Origin: Pseudomonadota bacterium
GTDB lineage: Bacteria > Pseudomonadota > Gammaproteobacteria > Burkholderiales > Burkholderiaceae_C
Reading direction: 5' to 3'
Assembly (NCBI GenBank): GCA_021815805.1
Contig: JAKAZQ010000022.1
Coordinates: forward strand, 1 to 52,439
Length of the DNA stretch: 52,439 bases
Numbering within the stretch: the stretch's first letter is position 1; the number at the start of each line of letters is the position of its first letter. Below are positions 13,089-22,129 of the stretch, in pieces. The translations under genes and the position numbers were made by a program. The notes beneath the pieces are model-generated. The model did not search any database. It had not been told where the DNA came from and worked only from the letters and a program-made list of their open reading frames with translations.

Positions 13089-13160
13089 CACCGCGCGCGG
13101 TGCGCCACACCCCACCGCGCGCGGTGCGCCACACCCCGCCGCGCGCGGTGCGCCGCACCC
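13089..13160 (+). repeat. 24-bp palindromic tandem repeat, three copies
   Basis: Three head-to-tail units of 24 bp begin 12 bp after the clpA stop. Each contains the perfect 14-bp palindrome CACCGCGCGCGGTG or, in the last copy, a one-base variant, followed by CGCCACACC. On RNA each unit could fold back, so it may act as a terminator or mRNA 3'-end stabiliser; the tandem organisation is unusual for a terminator. Confidence 0.8.
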
Positions 13161-13233
13161 CGTCGATCCTGGCGTCCCCGCAGCTGAGCAAAGGGGCGCT
13201 GCCGTCGCGTTGCGCCCGGTACACTGCCGCTCC

Positions 13234-14037
13234 ATGCTCATCCATCCCGACTTCAATCCCATCGCGCTTCACGTCGGCCCGCTGCGGGTGCACTGGTACG
13301 GCATCATGTACCTGCTGGGCTTCATCACCTTCTGGCTGCTGGCCCGGCTGCGCCTCAGGGATGTTCCCTATGCGTCGTACGGCTGGACCATGCGGGACAT
13401 CGAGGACATGCTGTTCGTCGGCGTGCTCGGGGTGATCCTCGGTGGTCGCCTGGGCTATGTCCTGTTCTATCAGCCGGCCTACTACGCCCATCACCTGTCG
13501 CAGGTGGTCGCGGTGTGGGATGGCGGCATGTCGTTCCACGGCGGGCTGCTGGGCGTGCTGGTGGCCGCCTGGTGGTTCGCCCGGCGTCACCGCGTGGGCT
13601 GGCTGGAACTGGTGGATTTCATCGCGCCGTTGATCCCTCCCGGGCTGGCCTACGGTCGCCTGGGCAACTTCATCAACGGCGAACTGTGGGGGCGCCCGGC
13701 GCCTGCGTGGTGGCCGGGCGCGATGATCTATCCGGAATCCGGCTCGATGGTGCCGCGCTATCCGTCGGAACTGTACGAACTTGCGCTGGAGGGCGTGGCG
13801 CTGTTCGCATTGCTCTGGTGGCTGCGTGCCAAGCCGCGGCCGCGCGGCTTCATCACCGGCTGGTTCTCGCTGGGCTACGGCCTCGCGCGCTTCACCGCCG
13901 AATTCTTTCGCCAGCCCGATGCCTTTCTCGGCTATCTGTGGTTCGGCGCGACGATGGGTCAGTTGCTGTCGCTGCCGCTGATCGTGATCGGCATCGTGCT
14001 CATTGTCTGGGCGCGGCGCCAGCCGCTGCCGGCCTGA
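13234..14037 (+). CDS. lgt: Prolipoprotein diacylglyceryl transferase
   Basis: Integral membrane enzyme that adds diacylglycerol to the lipobox cysteine of prolipoproteins, including BamC encoded further along this window. The 267-residue product begins [20 protein letters not shown] and contains [28 protein letters not shown] and the Lgt signature [15 protein letters not shown] with the essential arginine and asparagine. About seven membrane helices are apparent. TACACT lies 8 nt before the ATG with no Shine-Dalgarno, suggesting a very short leader. Its last 38 bp are overlapped tail to tail by the PIN-domain gene. Confidence 0.97.
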   Translation: MLIHPDFNPIALHVGPLRVHWYGIMYLLGFITFWLLARLRLRDVPYASYGWTMRDIEDMLFVGVLGVILGGRLGYVLFYQPAYYAHHLSQVVAVWDGGMSFHGGLLGVLVAAWWFARRHRVGWLELVDFIAPLIPPGLAYGRLGNFINGELWGRPAPAWWPGAMIYPESGSMVPRYPSELYELALEGVALFALLWWLRAKPRPRGFITGWFSLGYGLARFTAEFFRQPDAFLGYLWFGATMGQLLSLPLIVIGIVLIVWARRQPLPA

Positions 14038-14488
14038 GGCCCCCGCACAGCCCGGGCGCCGCCAGTTCGGCGGGGCGCAGGATGCGCAGCCCGTCGGCCA
14101 GCGCGGCGTGCGCAAAAGCCAGCAGCGCCTTGTCGCGCGTCACCAGCACGCTCGCGCCTGCATGCCGCGCCAGATCGAGAAACATCTGGTCGTCGGCGTC
14201 GGCGCAGCGCCAGGCGCAGCGTGGGGCCGGCGCCTGGAGCAGCCCGTGCCTGCGTGCGGCGGCCTGTGCGCGCTGCCGCAGGCTGTCGGGCGAGGCGGCC
14301 ACGCGGCGCGTCACGACCTCGCGCGCCAGCACGTCGTGGAGTTCGTCGAGCATCGCCTGGCTGTGCAACCACAGCGCATGTCCCGCGTGCAGGGCAGCCG
14401 CCGCGGCACGCATGTGCACGTCGTCGAACACCAGCCAGTCGAGCACCGCGTTGGTGTCCAGCACCCAGCGTTCGGGCTGCGCCGGCAT
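14000..14488 (-). CDS. PIN-domain protein (COG1569-type putative toxin)
   Basis: A 162-residue protein starting [21 protein letters not shown]. The first acidic residue of the PIN nuclease centre is in LDTN, another in [15 protein letters not shown], and a third pair in [13 protein letters not shown], followed by VTRDKALL. This matches the family annotated as toxin component, PIN family. No antitoxin gene is adjacent: the upstream neighbour is the TauE permease, 14 bp away. It is therefore an orphan, possibly an RNase with a non-toxin role. Its 3' end overlaps lgt by 38 bp on the opposite strand. Confidence 0.85.
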   Translation of the reverse strand: MPAQPERWVLDTNAVLDWLVFDDVHMRAAAAALHAGHALWLHSQAMLDELHDVLAREVVTRRVAASPDSLRQRAQAAARRHGLLQAPAPRCAWRCADADDQMFLDLARHAGASVLVTRDKALLAFAHAALADGLRILRPAELAAPGLCGGLRPAAAGAAPRQ

Positions 14489-14502
14489 GTCCCGCGCGCG
14501 GC

Positions 14503-15351
14503 TCAGGGGCGATGCCCGGTACCGTACCAGCCGATCTGGTGCAGGCCCTTGAGGAACATGTACCCGGCCAGGCTCAGCAGCACCACCGAGAACACGCGCT
14601 GCAGCAGGTGCACCGGAAGGCGGTGGGTCAGGCTGGCCCCGAACGGCGCCGCGATCACGCTGGTGGCCGAGCAGGCCAGCAACGCCGGGACATAGACATA
14701 GCCCATCGCGTAGCGCGGCAGACCCGGCGCGTCCAGGCCGGCCGACACGTAACCGATGAGGCCGCCGATGGCGATCAGCAGCCCGGTGGCGGCGCTCGTG
14801 GCCACGGCGTTGCGCATCGGAACCCCACGCCAGCGCAGGAACGGCACTGTGAGAAATCCGCCGCCGGCGCCGAGCATCGACGATATGGCGCCGATGGCGC
14901 TGCCGGCCGCCAGCACCAGCGGCGCAGCCGGCAGGCGCTGGGCGACCGGCTGCGCGGCATCCGGGCGTGCGCCGTGGAACATGCGCAACGCCGACAGGCC
15001 GACGAAGGCGCCGAAGAACAGCGCCAGCCAGCCGCCGTGCAGGTGGCTGGCGACGCGTGCGCCGACGAAGGTGCCGAGCAAGGCGCCGAGGCCGAGCCAG
15101 CGCACGGTACGCCATTGCACCGCACCACGGCTGTGGTGCATGCGCACGCTGGCCGAGGCCGTGAACACGATGGTCGTCAGCGACGTCGCGATGGCCATGT
15201 GCACCACCAGTTCCGGCGCGAAGCCCTGGCGCGTGAACATGAACGTGAGAAAGGGCACCAGCATCATGCCGCCGCCGAGCCCGAGCAGGCCGGCGAAGCA
15301 TCCGGTGAAGCTGCCCAGCAGCATCAATTCGAGCAGGAAGGTGATCGGCAT
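14503..15351 (-). CDS. TauE/SafE family sulfite exporter-like permease
   Basis: A 282-residue membrane protein of the DUF81/TauE family. Two internally related halves each carry a glycine-rich loop: GLLGLGGGMMLVPFL near residue 22 and SSMLGAGGGFLTVPFLRW in the middle. Seven or eight hydrophobic segments are visible. Members export small organosulfur anions such as sulfite or sulfoacetate, but the substrate here is unknown. It lies downstream of 6S RNA and 14 bp upstream of the PIN-domain gene, with which it is probably cotranscribed. Confidence 0.87.
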   Translation of the reverse strand: MPITFLLELMLLGSFTGCFAGLLGLGGGMMLVPFLTFMFTRQGFAPELVVHMAIATSLTTIVFTASASVRMHHSRGAVQWRTVRWLGLGALLGTFVGARVASHLHGGWLALFFGAFVGLSALRMFHGARPDAAQPVAQRLPAAPLVLAAGSAIGAISSMLGAGGGFLTVPFLRWRGVPMRNAVATSAATGLLIAIGGLIGYVSAGLDAPGLPRYAMGYVYVPALLACSATSVIAAPFGASLTHRLPVHLLQRVFSVVLLSLAGYMFLKGLHQIGWYGTGHRP

Positions 15352-15426
15352 CGGCGGGCCCGGGCGGTGCGCGCGCCGCACGCCCTGCGCGGCCGGGGCT
15401 GGGCGCGCAAGCATCCGACGGCAGGG

Positions 15427-15604
15427 GAGTCTGCCCGAACCACGCCGACCGTGGATCCCTGAACCCTTCCGGGACAGGTGGGCGAGGTCACCCACATTTC
15501 GGGAGCGTCTGCGCGAGACACTGCGCGCCCATGGGGAATGTTCCAGGCCCGAGGCACAGCGCATCGGTTCAAGAAATGCCTGATCGGCGCGGCCAGGCAG
15601 ACGC
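15427..15604 (-). ncRNA. ssrS: 6S RNA
   Basis: About 178 nt transcribed leftward between zapA and the TauE gene, the standard place for 6S RNA. The ends close on each other: GTCTGCCTG at the 5' side pairs with CGGGCAGAC at the 3' side. The central part has the expected interrupted duplex, with TTCTTGAACC on the 5' arm opposite GGGTTCAGGG on the 3' arm. A TACAAT -10 hexamer (15610-15615, minus strand) lies 5-7 nt before the proposed 5' end. 6S RNA binds housekeeping RNA polymerase and mimics an open promoter. Ends are approximate to a few nt. Confidence 0.85.
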
Positions 15605-15609
15605 TTGCC

Positions 15610-15669
15610 ATTGTACGGCGTGACGCACGCCGCGAGAACCGCGCGGCGTGTGAGCCTCGTGTGAGCCTC
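15610..15669 (-). promoter_or_regulatory. 6S RNA promoter with dyad and tandem repeat
   Basis: On the minus strand TACAAT (15615-15610) serves as the -10. ACGCCGCG (15627-15634) and CGCGGCGT (15642-15649) form a perfect 8-bp dyad centred on the -35 position. Just upstream GTGTGAGCCTC (plus strand) is repeated head to tail at 15648-15658 and 15659-15669, an 11-bp period. No good -35 hexamer is seen. Confidence 0.55.
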
Positions 15670-15704
15670 TCAAGCCATCGCCGGGCCGCCCCAAGATGGC
15701 TTGA

Positions 15705-15745
15705 CCCCCCTGGGGGGCGGGCTGGGCGCAGCCCGGCCCTGGGGG
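15705..15745 (-). terminator. GC-rich hairpin block after zapA
   Basis: CGGGCTG (15718-15724) pairs with CAGCCCG (15729-15735) across a 4-nt loop, flanked by CCCCCC/GGGGGG runs that could extend the structure. It directly follows the zapA stop on the minus strand. It may end the zapA transcript before the 6S RNA promoter; the block also resembles a dispersed intergenic palindrome. Confidence 0.5.
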
Positions 15746-15746
15746 C

Positions 15747-16103
15747 TCAGAGCAACTGGCCGTCGTCCAGCGCAGCGTCGAGGCGTTGATGCAGGCGTTG
15801 CAGTCGCGCCGTCAGCGCCGGGGGCGGCTGCGTGCCGGGCAGCGCGCTGGCTCCCGCCAGCAGCTTGGCATGCGCCAGGTTCAGCGCGGCCAGCACGGCG
15901 ATGCGCTCGCGCGAGCGAATGCGTCCGAGGTCGCGAATGCTGCACATCTCGCGATCGACCTCGGCCACCGCCCGGCGCAGCGCCTCCTGCTCGCCCTCGG
16001 GACAGGCTAGCACGTAGCTCTGGCCCATGATGTGCACTTCCAGCGTCGCCGCCGGCGCCGCCGGCTTGTCCGACGCGCGTGCCTGCGCAACCTGCTCGTT
16101 CAT
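15747..16103 (-). CDS. zapA: Cell division protein ZapA
   Basis: Promotes FtsZ ring assembly by cross-linking protofilaments. The 118-residue product contains LEVHIMGQSYVLACPEGEQE, the ZapA N-terminal signature, then AVAEVDREMCSIRDLGRIRS and RIAVLAALNLAHAKLL before a helical C-terminus. It is preceded by a small coiled-coil gene overlapping by 4 bp (ATGA) and followed by 6S RNA, the conserved order in many proteobacteria. Confidence 0.92.
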   Translation of the reverse strand: MNEQVAQARASDKPAAPAATLEVHIMGQSYVLACPEGEQEALRRAVAEVDREMCSIRDLGRIRSRERIAVLAALNLAHAKLLAGASALPGTQPPPALTARLQRLHQRLDAALDDGQLL

Positions 16104-16354
16104 GCGGCATTCTCCGGGTCGGCGGGGTCGTCCTGCGCACCCTGCAGGCGCGCGAGCAGGTGATCGACGCGCGATCGCGCTTCGCCGAGGCGCTGGCGCA
16201 GGCTGTCGCGCTCGGCCTCGAGCTGCTGCACGCGCTGCTGCAACAGCGCCTGCGTGCGACGCGCCTCGGCATGGCGCAGCGCCAGGCGCTCCACCTTGTC
16301 CTGCAGTTCGTCGAACTGGGCGTTCCAATCGGCGGCGGGGTTCATGCGGGTCAT
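16100..16354 (-). CDS. Small coiled-coil protein, ZapB-like
   Basis: An 84-residue, almost wholly helical protein. FDELQDKVERLALRHAEAR, TQALLQQRVQQLEAERDSL and RQRLGEARSRVDHLLARLQ give heptad-type spacing of leucines. It overlaps zapA by 4 bp, which suggests translational coupling and a joint function in division, as for the ZapB-like proteins found beside zapA. The start is either ATG 16354 (AGGA upstream) or ATG 16345. Homology to E. coli ZapB cannot be judged by eye because coiled coils look alike. Confidence 0.8.
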   Translation of the reverse strand: MTRMNPAADWNAQFDELQDKVERLALRHAEARRTQALLQQRVQQLEAERDSLRQRLGEARSRVDHLLARLQGAQDDPADPENAA

Positions 16355-16417
16355 TCTAGTGTCCTGTTCCGGCGCCCGGCACCCGCGCCGGCGGGCCGGC
16401 GCGGCGATTGCAATACG

Positions 16418-17431
16418 ATGCTCGATGCGCTTGCCGTGTCCGCGCGACTGCCCATGAGCCTGCCGTTTGCCCCGCGTCGAATCGATTCCCCCGGCGTGCC
16501 CGCGCCGCGCCGTCCGCTGCTCGCGTTGAGCGTCGGCACGCTGCTGCTGGGCATGCTGGCGCTGGAGCTCGGCGTCGGCGCAGCCGGCTGGTCGTGGCCG
16601 CTGGTGCGCGCCTTGCGGCTGCCGCGCGCGCTGGCCGCGGCCGGCGTGGGTGCGTTGCTGGCGCAGGCCGGGCTGGCCATGCAGCTGGTGCTGCGCAATC
16701 CGCTGGCCGATCCCTACGTGCTCGGCGCCTCGGGCGGCGCCGGCTTCGGCGCATTGCTCATGCTGGTGTGCTTCGGCGGCCTGCTCGGCCTGGGCAGCCT
16801 GCTCGGCGCGCTGGCGGCGCTGGGGCTGCTGCTGCTGCTCGGCAGGCGTGCGCTCGCCGCCGCCGACGAGCAGGCGCCGGCGCAGCTGATCCTGATCGGC
16901 GCGATGCTGTCCGCGGTGTTCGGCGCCGGCTCGACCCTGACGCTGGCGCTGGTGCCCGAGCGCAGTCTGCGCGGCGCGGTGTTCTGGCTGGTCGGCGACC
17001 TGTCCGGGGCCGACTGGGGCTGGGCGCTGTGTCTGCTGGCCGTCGCGCTGGCGGCGTGCCTGCGGCTGGCGGGGCGGCGCCTGGATCGCGTCGCGCTCGG
17101 CGCCGAGCAGGCCTGGCTGCTCGGCGAGCCGGTGGGGCGCCTGCGCCTGGGGCTGGTGCTGCTGGCGGCGCTGGCCACGGCGGCCGCCGTGTCGCAGGCC
17201 GGCGCCGTCGGTTTCATCGGCCTGGTCGTGCCCCACGTCCTGCGCCTGCGTGGCGTGCAGCGCATGCGCGAGCAGGCGTGGGCCGCGCCGGCACTGGGTG
17301 CGGCGCTGCTGCTCGGCGCGGATGCGCTGGCGCGCAGCGTGGCCAGCCCCTACGAACTTCCCGTCGGTGCCATCACGGCACTCCTCGGTGCGCCGGTGTT
17401 CGTGTTCATGCTGCTGCGCGGCCAGGCCTGA
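16418..17431 (+). CDS. BtuC/FecCD-family ABC transporter permease
   Basis: Inner-membrane permease for cobalamin, haem or siderophore uptake. It has about ten hydrophobic segments and the family motifs LPRALAAAGVGALLAQAGLA, LRNPLADPYVLGASGGAGFG and AGAVGFIGLVVPHVLRL. The start is ATG 16418 or ATG 16454; neither has a ribosome site. The stop and the ATPase start overlap in TGATG, so the two are coupled. Only about 60 bp separate it from the divergent zapB-like gene, which leaves no room for a cobalamin riboswitch. Confidence 0.9.
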   Translation: MLDALAVSARLPMSLPFAPRRIDSPGVPAPRRPLLALSVGTLLLGMLALELGVGAAGWSWPLVRALRLPRALAAAGVGALLAQAGLAMQLVLRNPLADPYVLGASGGAGFGALLMLVCFGGLLGLGSLLGALAALGLLLLLGRRALAAADEQAPAQLILIGAMLSAVFGAGSTLTLALVPERSLRGAVFWLVGDLSGADWGWALCLLAVALAACLRLAGRRLDRVALGAEQAWLLGEPVGRLRLGLVLLAALATAAAVSQAGAVGFIGLVVPHVLRLRGVQRMREQAWAAPALGAALLLGADALARSVASPYELPVGAITALLGAPVFVFMLLRGQA

Positions 17432-18189
17432 TGTCGCGCGCGCAGGCCTTGCTCGAGGTGCATGCCGCGGTCGTGCGTGCCGGGCCGCGGGTGCTCGTGC
17501 GCGAGCTCGACCTGCGCGTGCACGCCGGCCAGCGCTGGGCCGTGATCGGGCGCAACGGCGCGGGCAAGTCGACCCTGCTGCGCCTGCTCGCCGGCCTGCA
17601 CGCGCAGCAGGGCGCACGCCTGAGCCTCGCGGGCCAGCCGATGGCGCGCCTCAGCCCAGCGCAGCTGGCCGGGCGCCGCGCCTACATGCCGTCGGTGCCG
17701 CACGATCGCTTCGGCATCACCGTGCTCGACGCCGTCATGCTCGGCCAGCGCGAGCCCGATGGCGCGCGCGCGCTCGAACAGCTGCGTCGCGTCGACGCCG
17801 ATGCGCTGGCGCGGCGCTCGCTGCTCGGCCTGTCGGCAGGCGAGCGTCAGCGTGTCGCGCTGGCCCAGGTGATGGCGCAGGGTGCCGCGCTGCTGCTGCT
17901 CGACGAGCCCGCGAGCTTCCAGGATCCGCGGCACCAGACGGCGGTGGCCGGGATGCTGCGCGCGCAGGTCCCGGTCGACGCGCCGGGCGCGCTGGTATGC
18001 AGTGCGCATGACCTGAACTGGGTCGCCTCGCTGGCCACGCATGTGCTGGCGCTGCTGCCGGATGGCGGGTGGCGCGGCGGCGCCGCCGCGGAGATGCTGA
18101 GTGCCGAACTGCTGCAGCAGGTCTACGGCTGCGCCTGGCAGCGCATCCCGCGCGACGGGCGCAGCGACCTGTGGGTGGCGCTGGATTGA
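17431..18189 (+). CDS. ABC transporter ATP-binding protein (BtuD/FecE type)
   Basis: ATPase of the importer, 252 residues. Walker A GRNGAGKST is at residues 40-48, the signature LSAGERQR starts at 134, and Walker B LLLLDEP is at 154-160, followed by a switch histidine in VCSAHDLNWVA. It is coupled to the upstream permease by a 1-nt overlap. The next gene, on the other strand, encodes the matching binding protein, with only one base between the two stops. Confidence 0.92.
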   Translation: MSRAQALLEVHAAVVRAGPRVLVRELDLRVHAGQRWAVIGRNGAGKSTLLRLLAGLHAQQGARLSLAGQPMARLSPAQLAGRRAYMPSVPHDRFGITVLDAVMLGQREPDGARALEQLRRVDADALARRSLLGLSAGERQRVALAQVMAQGAALLLLDEPASFQDPRHQTAVAGMLRAQVPVDAPGALVCSAHDLNWVASLATHVLALLPDGGWRGGAAAEMLSAELLQQVYGCAWQRIPRDGRSDLWVALD

Positions 18190-18190
18190 T

Positions 18191-19153
18191 TCATCGCTGC
18201 GCCTGCCCGTGCGCAGGGCCGGCGGCGCGCAGCTGTGCGCGCGTCTGCGCGATCGCCTGGCACAGCTGCTGCACGCCGTCGAGCACGCGCGAGCCCATGC
18301 CCGGCAATTCGTCGGGATCGAGCAGCACCAGGCGCTGGTGGCGCACCGCCGAAATCTGCGAAAACGCGCGCCACGCGCGCAGCGCATCGGCCTGGCGCGT
18401 GGCGGCGACGATCAGCTGGGGGTCGCGCGCCAGCACGGCCTCGCGACTCACGCTCGGCGCCGTCGCGCGCAGCGCGCCGAACACGTTGACGCCGCCGCAC
18501 AGGCGAATCGCGTGATCGATCAACTGGAGCGAGCCGACGGTCATCAGCGGCGCCGGCCATACCTGGTAGAACACGCGCACGGGGGCCTGTCCGCGCGCGC
18601 TACGCCGCAACGCGGCCAGGCGCAGCAGGTAGGCATGCGCCCAGGCGCCGGCGGCAGCTTGCGTGCCGGCGAGGTCGCCGATGCGCAGCACCGTGCCGGC
18701 GATGTCGCGCAGTTCGCGGGTTTCGCTCCAGTACACCGGCACGCCCAGGCGCTGCAGCGCGTCGATCTGGCGTTGCGGCGTGCCGGAGCGCCACGCCAGG
18801 ATGAGATCCGGGCGCAGCAGCGCCAGCGCCTCCAGGTTCAGTGCGTAGGCGTCACCGAGCCGCGGCAGGCGACGCGCGGCCGGCGGATGGTCGGCACCGC
18901 GGACGGTGGCGATCAGGCGCGCGCCGGCGCCGGCGGCGAAGCACAGCTCGACCAGTTGCGGCGACAGCGCGACAATGCGCCGGGCGGGAGCCGCCAGTCG
19001 TACCAGGGCGCCGCTGTCGTCGCGCACCGCCGGCGGCGCCGAGCCGGCGCGCGCGGTGCCGGTGGCAGCGGCCAGCAGCGCAAGAGCGCGGCGCAGCAGG
19101 CGGCGGCGCTGCCGGCTCAGCGCGGCGCAGGAGTCTTCGGCTCGTAGGGACAC
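18191..19153 (-). CDS. BtuF-like periplasmic binding protein
   Basis: Substrate-binding component for the BtuCD-type importer. A signal peptide (RRRLLRRALALLAAATGTARA) is followed by RRIVALSPQLVELCFAAGAG, VRGADHPPAARRLPRLGDAY and LNLEALALLRPDLILAW, the first lobe of the cobalamin/iron binding fold. The start is uncertain: GTG 19153 gives 320 residues, GTG 19180 is possible and CTG 19120 would put the signal peptide first. All overlap the nth 3' end. The gene is transcribed toward its own transporter rather than with it. Confidence 0.85.
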   Translation of the reverse strand: MSLRAEDSCAALSRQRRRLLRRALALLAAATGTARAGSAPPAVRDDSGALVRLAAPARRIVALSPQLVELCFAAGAGARLIATVRGADHPPAARRLPRLGDAYALNLEALALLRPDLILAWRSGTPQRQIDALQRLGVPVYWSETRELRDIAGTVLRIGDLAGTQAAAGAWAHAYLLRLAALRRSARGQAPVRVFYQVWPAPLMTVGSLQLIDHAIRLCGGVNVFGALRATAPSVSREAVLARDPQLIVAATRQADALRAWRAFSQISAVRHQRLVLLDPDELPGMGSRVLDGVQQLCQAIAQTRAQLRAAGPAHGQAQR

Positions 19154-19758
19154 AGGTCGGTGAGCGCGCAGCGCCAGCACTCCGGACGCCGCGCCTTGCA
19201 GACATGACGCCCGTGCAGGATCAGCCAGTGGTGTGCGTCGTGCGCATAGGCCGCCGGCACCACCTGCAGCAGGCCCGTCTCGACCTGCAGCGGCGTCGTG
19301 CCGCGCGCCAGGCCCAGGCGGTTGGCGATGCGCAGCACATGCGTGTCCACCGCCAGCGTGGGTTGTCCGAAGGCCACGTTCAGCACCACGTTGGCGGTCT
19401 TGCGACCCACGCCGGGAAGCGCCTCGAGCTGCTCGCGGCGGTCCGGCACGCGCCCGCCGTGGCGCTCCAGCAGCGCGCGACTCAGGGCCACGACATTGCG
19501 CGCCTTGGTGCGGTACAGCCCGATGCTGCGAATGTGTCCGGCCACCGCCTCGTCGCCCAGCCGCGCCATGGCGGACGGATCCGGCGCCGCCGCGAACAAG
19601 GCCGGCGTGACCTTGTTCACGCTGGCGTCGGTGGCCTGCGCCGACAGCACCACGGCGACCAGCAATTCGAAGGCGTTGCGATAGTGCAGTTCGCTGACCG
19701 GGTGCGGATTCGCGGCCTGCAGGCGCGCGAACAGGGTTTCGATGCGCGAGGGCGTCAT
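19117..19758 (-). CDS. nth: Endonuclease III
   Basis: DNA glycosylase/AP lyase for oxidised pyrimidines. The 213-residue product has the helix-hairpin-helix LPGVGRKTANVVL with catalytic K120 and the essential D138 in VDTHVLRI, numbered as in E. coli. The [4Fe-4S] cluster motif is C-x6-C-x2-C-x5-C in CKARRPECWRCALTDLC. It lies 19 bp downstream of rnfB, an association common in beta-proteobacteria. Confidence 0.97.
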   Translation of the reverse strand: MTPSRIETLFARLQAANPHPVSELHYRNAFELLVAVVLSAQATDASVNKVTPALFAAAPDPSAMARLGDEAVAGHIRSIGLYRTKARNVVALSRALLERHGGRVPDRREQLEALPGVGRKTANVVLNVAFGQPTLAVDTHVLRIANRLGLARGTTPLQVETGLLQVVPAAYAHDAHHWLILHGRHVCKARRPECWRCALTDLCPYEPKTPAPR

Positions 19759-19777
19759 GCTTTCGCGGTGCGTCGCA

Positions 19778-20443
19778 TCAGACGCGGCGCGTCGCCTGGC
19801 GCGCCTGCGCGCGCTCCAGCGCGGCGCGAATGCGCGCCTGCCTGTGCGCCTGCGCCTGCGCAGCCTCGGCGTCGGGTCGTGGCTGGCTGCTCGCCCCGGC
19901 GTTCGCGGCGCTGCTCGAATCCCGCAGCTGGCGCACCGGTGTCGCCAGGCGCTGCCTGCGCGCCTCGTAGCGGGATCGCGCCAGCGTCGCCGCGTCGGCG
20001 CTCCAGGCCTGCCAGCCGGTGGCCTGCGGGTCGGCGCCAGCCGGCAGCATGCGAATGCAGTCGGTGGGGCAGGGCGCCAGACACAGCTCGCAGCCGGTGC
20101 ACCAGTCGGCCAGCACGCTGTGCATGCGACGTGGCGCACCGGCGATGGCGTCCACCGGGCAGGCCTGGATGCACAGGGTGCAGCCGATGCACGCAGACTC
20201 GTCGATGCGGGCGATGCGTCGCGGACCCTCGACGCCGCATCGCGCATCCAGCGGGATCACCTGGCGGCCGGTCAGCTGCGCCAGGCGCTGCACGCCTTGC
20301 GCTCCGCCCGGCGGGCAGCGGTTGATGGCCTCGCCTTGCGTCACGGCCTGCGCGTAGGCGTGGCAGTCGGCGTAGCCGCAGCGCGTGCACTGCGTCTGCG
20401 GCAGCGCCGCGTCGATGCGCTCGAGCAGCGTGGCTGCAGCCAT
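19778..20443 (-). CDS. rnfB: RnfB/RsxB-type iron-sulfur protein
   Basis: Electron-transfer subunit with three iron-sulfur regions: [16 protein letters not shown] and NRCPPGG near the N-terminus, then two ferredoxin motifs, [12 protein letters not shown] and [12 protein letters not shown]. The product is 221 residues, with an alanine/glutamine/arginine-rich tail. The rest of an Rnf complex (A, C, D, G, E) is absent here, so it is an orphan RnfB as often seen beside nth. The hydrophobic anchor usual in RnfB is not evident, suggesting a soluble ferredoxin-like role. Confidence 0.9.
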   Translation of the reverse strand: MAAATLLERIDAALPQTQCTRCGYADCHAYAQAVTQGEAINRCPPGGAQGVQRLAQLTGRQVIPLDARCGVEGPRRIARIDESACIGCTLCIQACPVDAIAGAPRRMHSVLADWCTGCELCLAPCPTDCIRMLPAGADPQATGWQAWSADAATLARSRYEARRQRLATPVRQLRDSSSAANAGASSQPRPDAEAAQAQAHRQARIRAALERAQARQATRRV

Positions 20444-20472
20444 CGGCGCTTCCGGGCCGGCGCCGCGCCGGC

Positions 20473-22005
<1,533 letters not shown>

Positions 22006-22060
22006 CGAGGCCCCCTTGATGCGCTGCACCAATTGTAGAGGTTCGGAGGCGCGCAAGCAT

Positions 22061-22093
22061 CCGGGGCGTCCCGGGGGGTGCCACGCGCCCCGG
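22061..22093 (-). terminator. Hairpin after the aminotransferase gene
   Basis: CCGGGGCG (22061-22068) and CGCCCCGG (22086-22093) form a perfect 8-bp stem around a GC-rich 17-nt loop. It lies 37 nt beyond the aminotransferase stop and upstream of phaZ on the same strand. No U-tract follows. Confidence 0.5.
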
Positions 22094-22129
22094 GAAATCG
22101 CCCGGCCGGGAGGGGGGGAGGGCGTCAGA

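Noticed and set aside
16355..16417. Cobalamin riboswitch upstream of the BtuC-type gene
   Set aside because: Only about 60 bp are available and no B12-box was seen.
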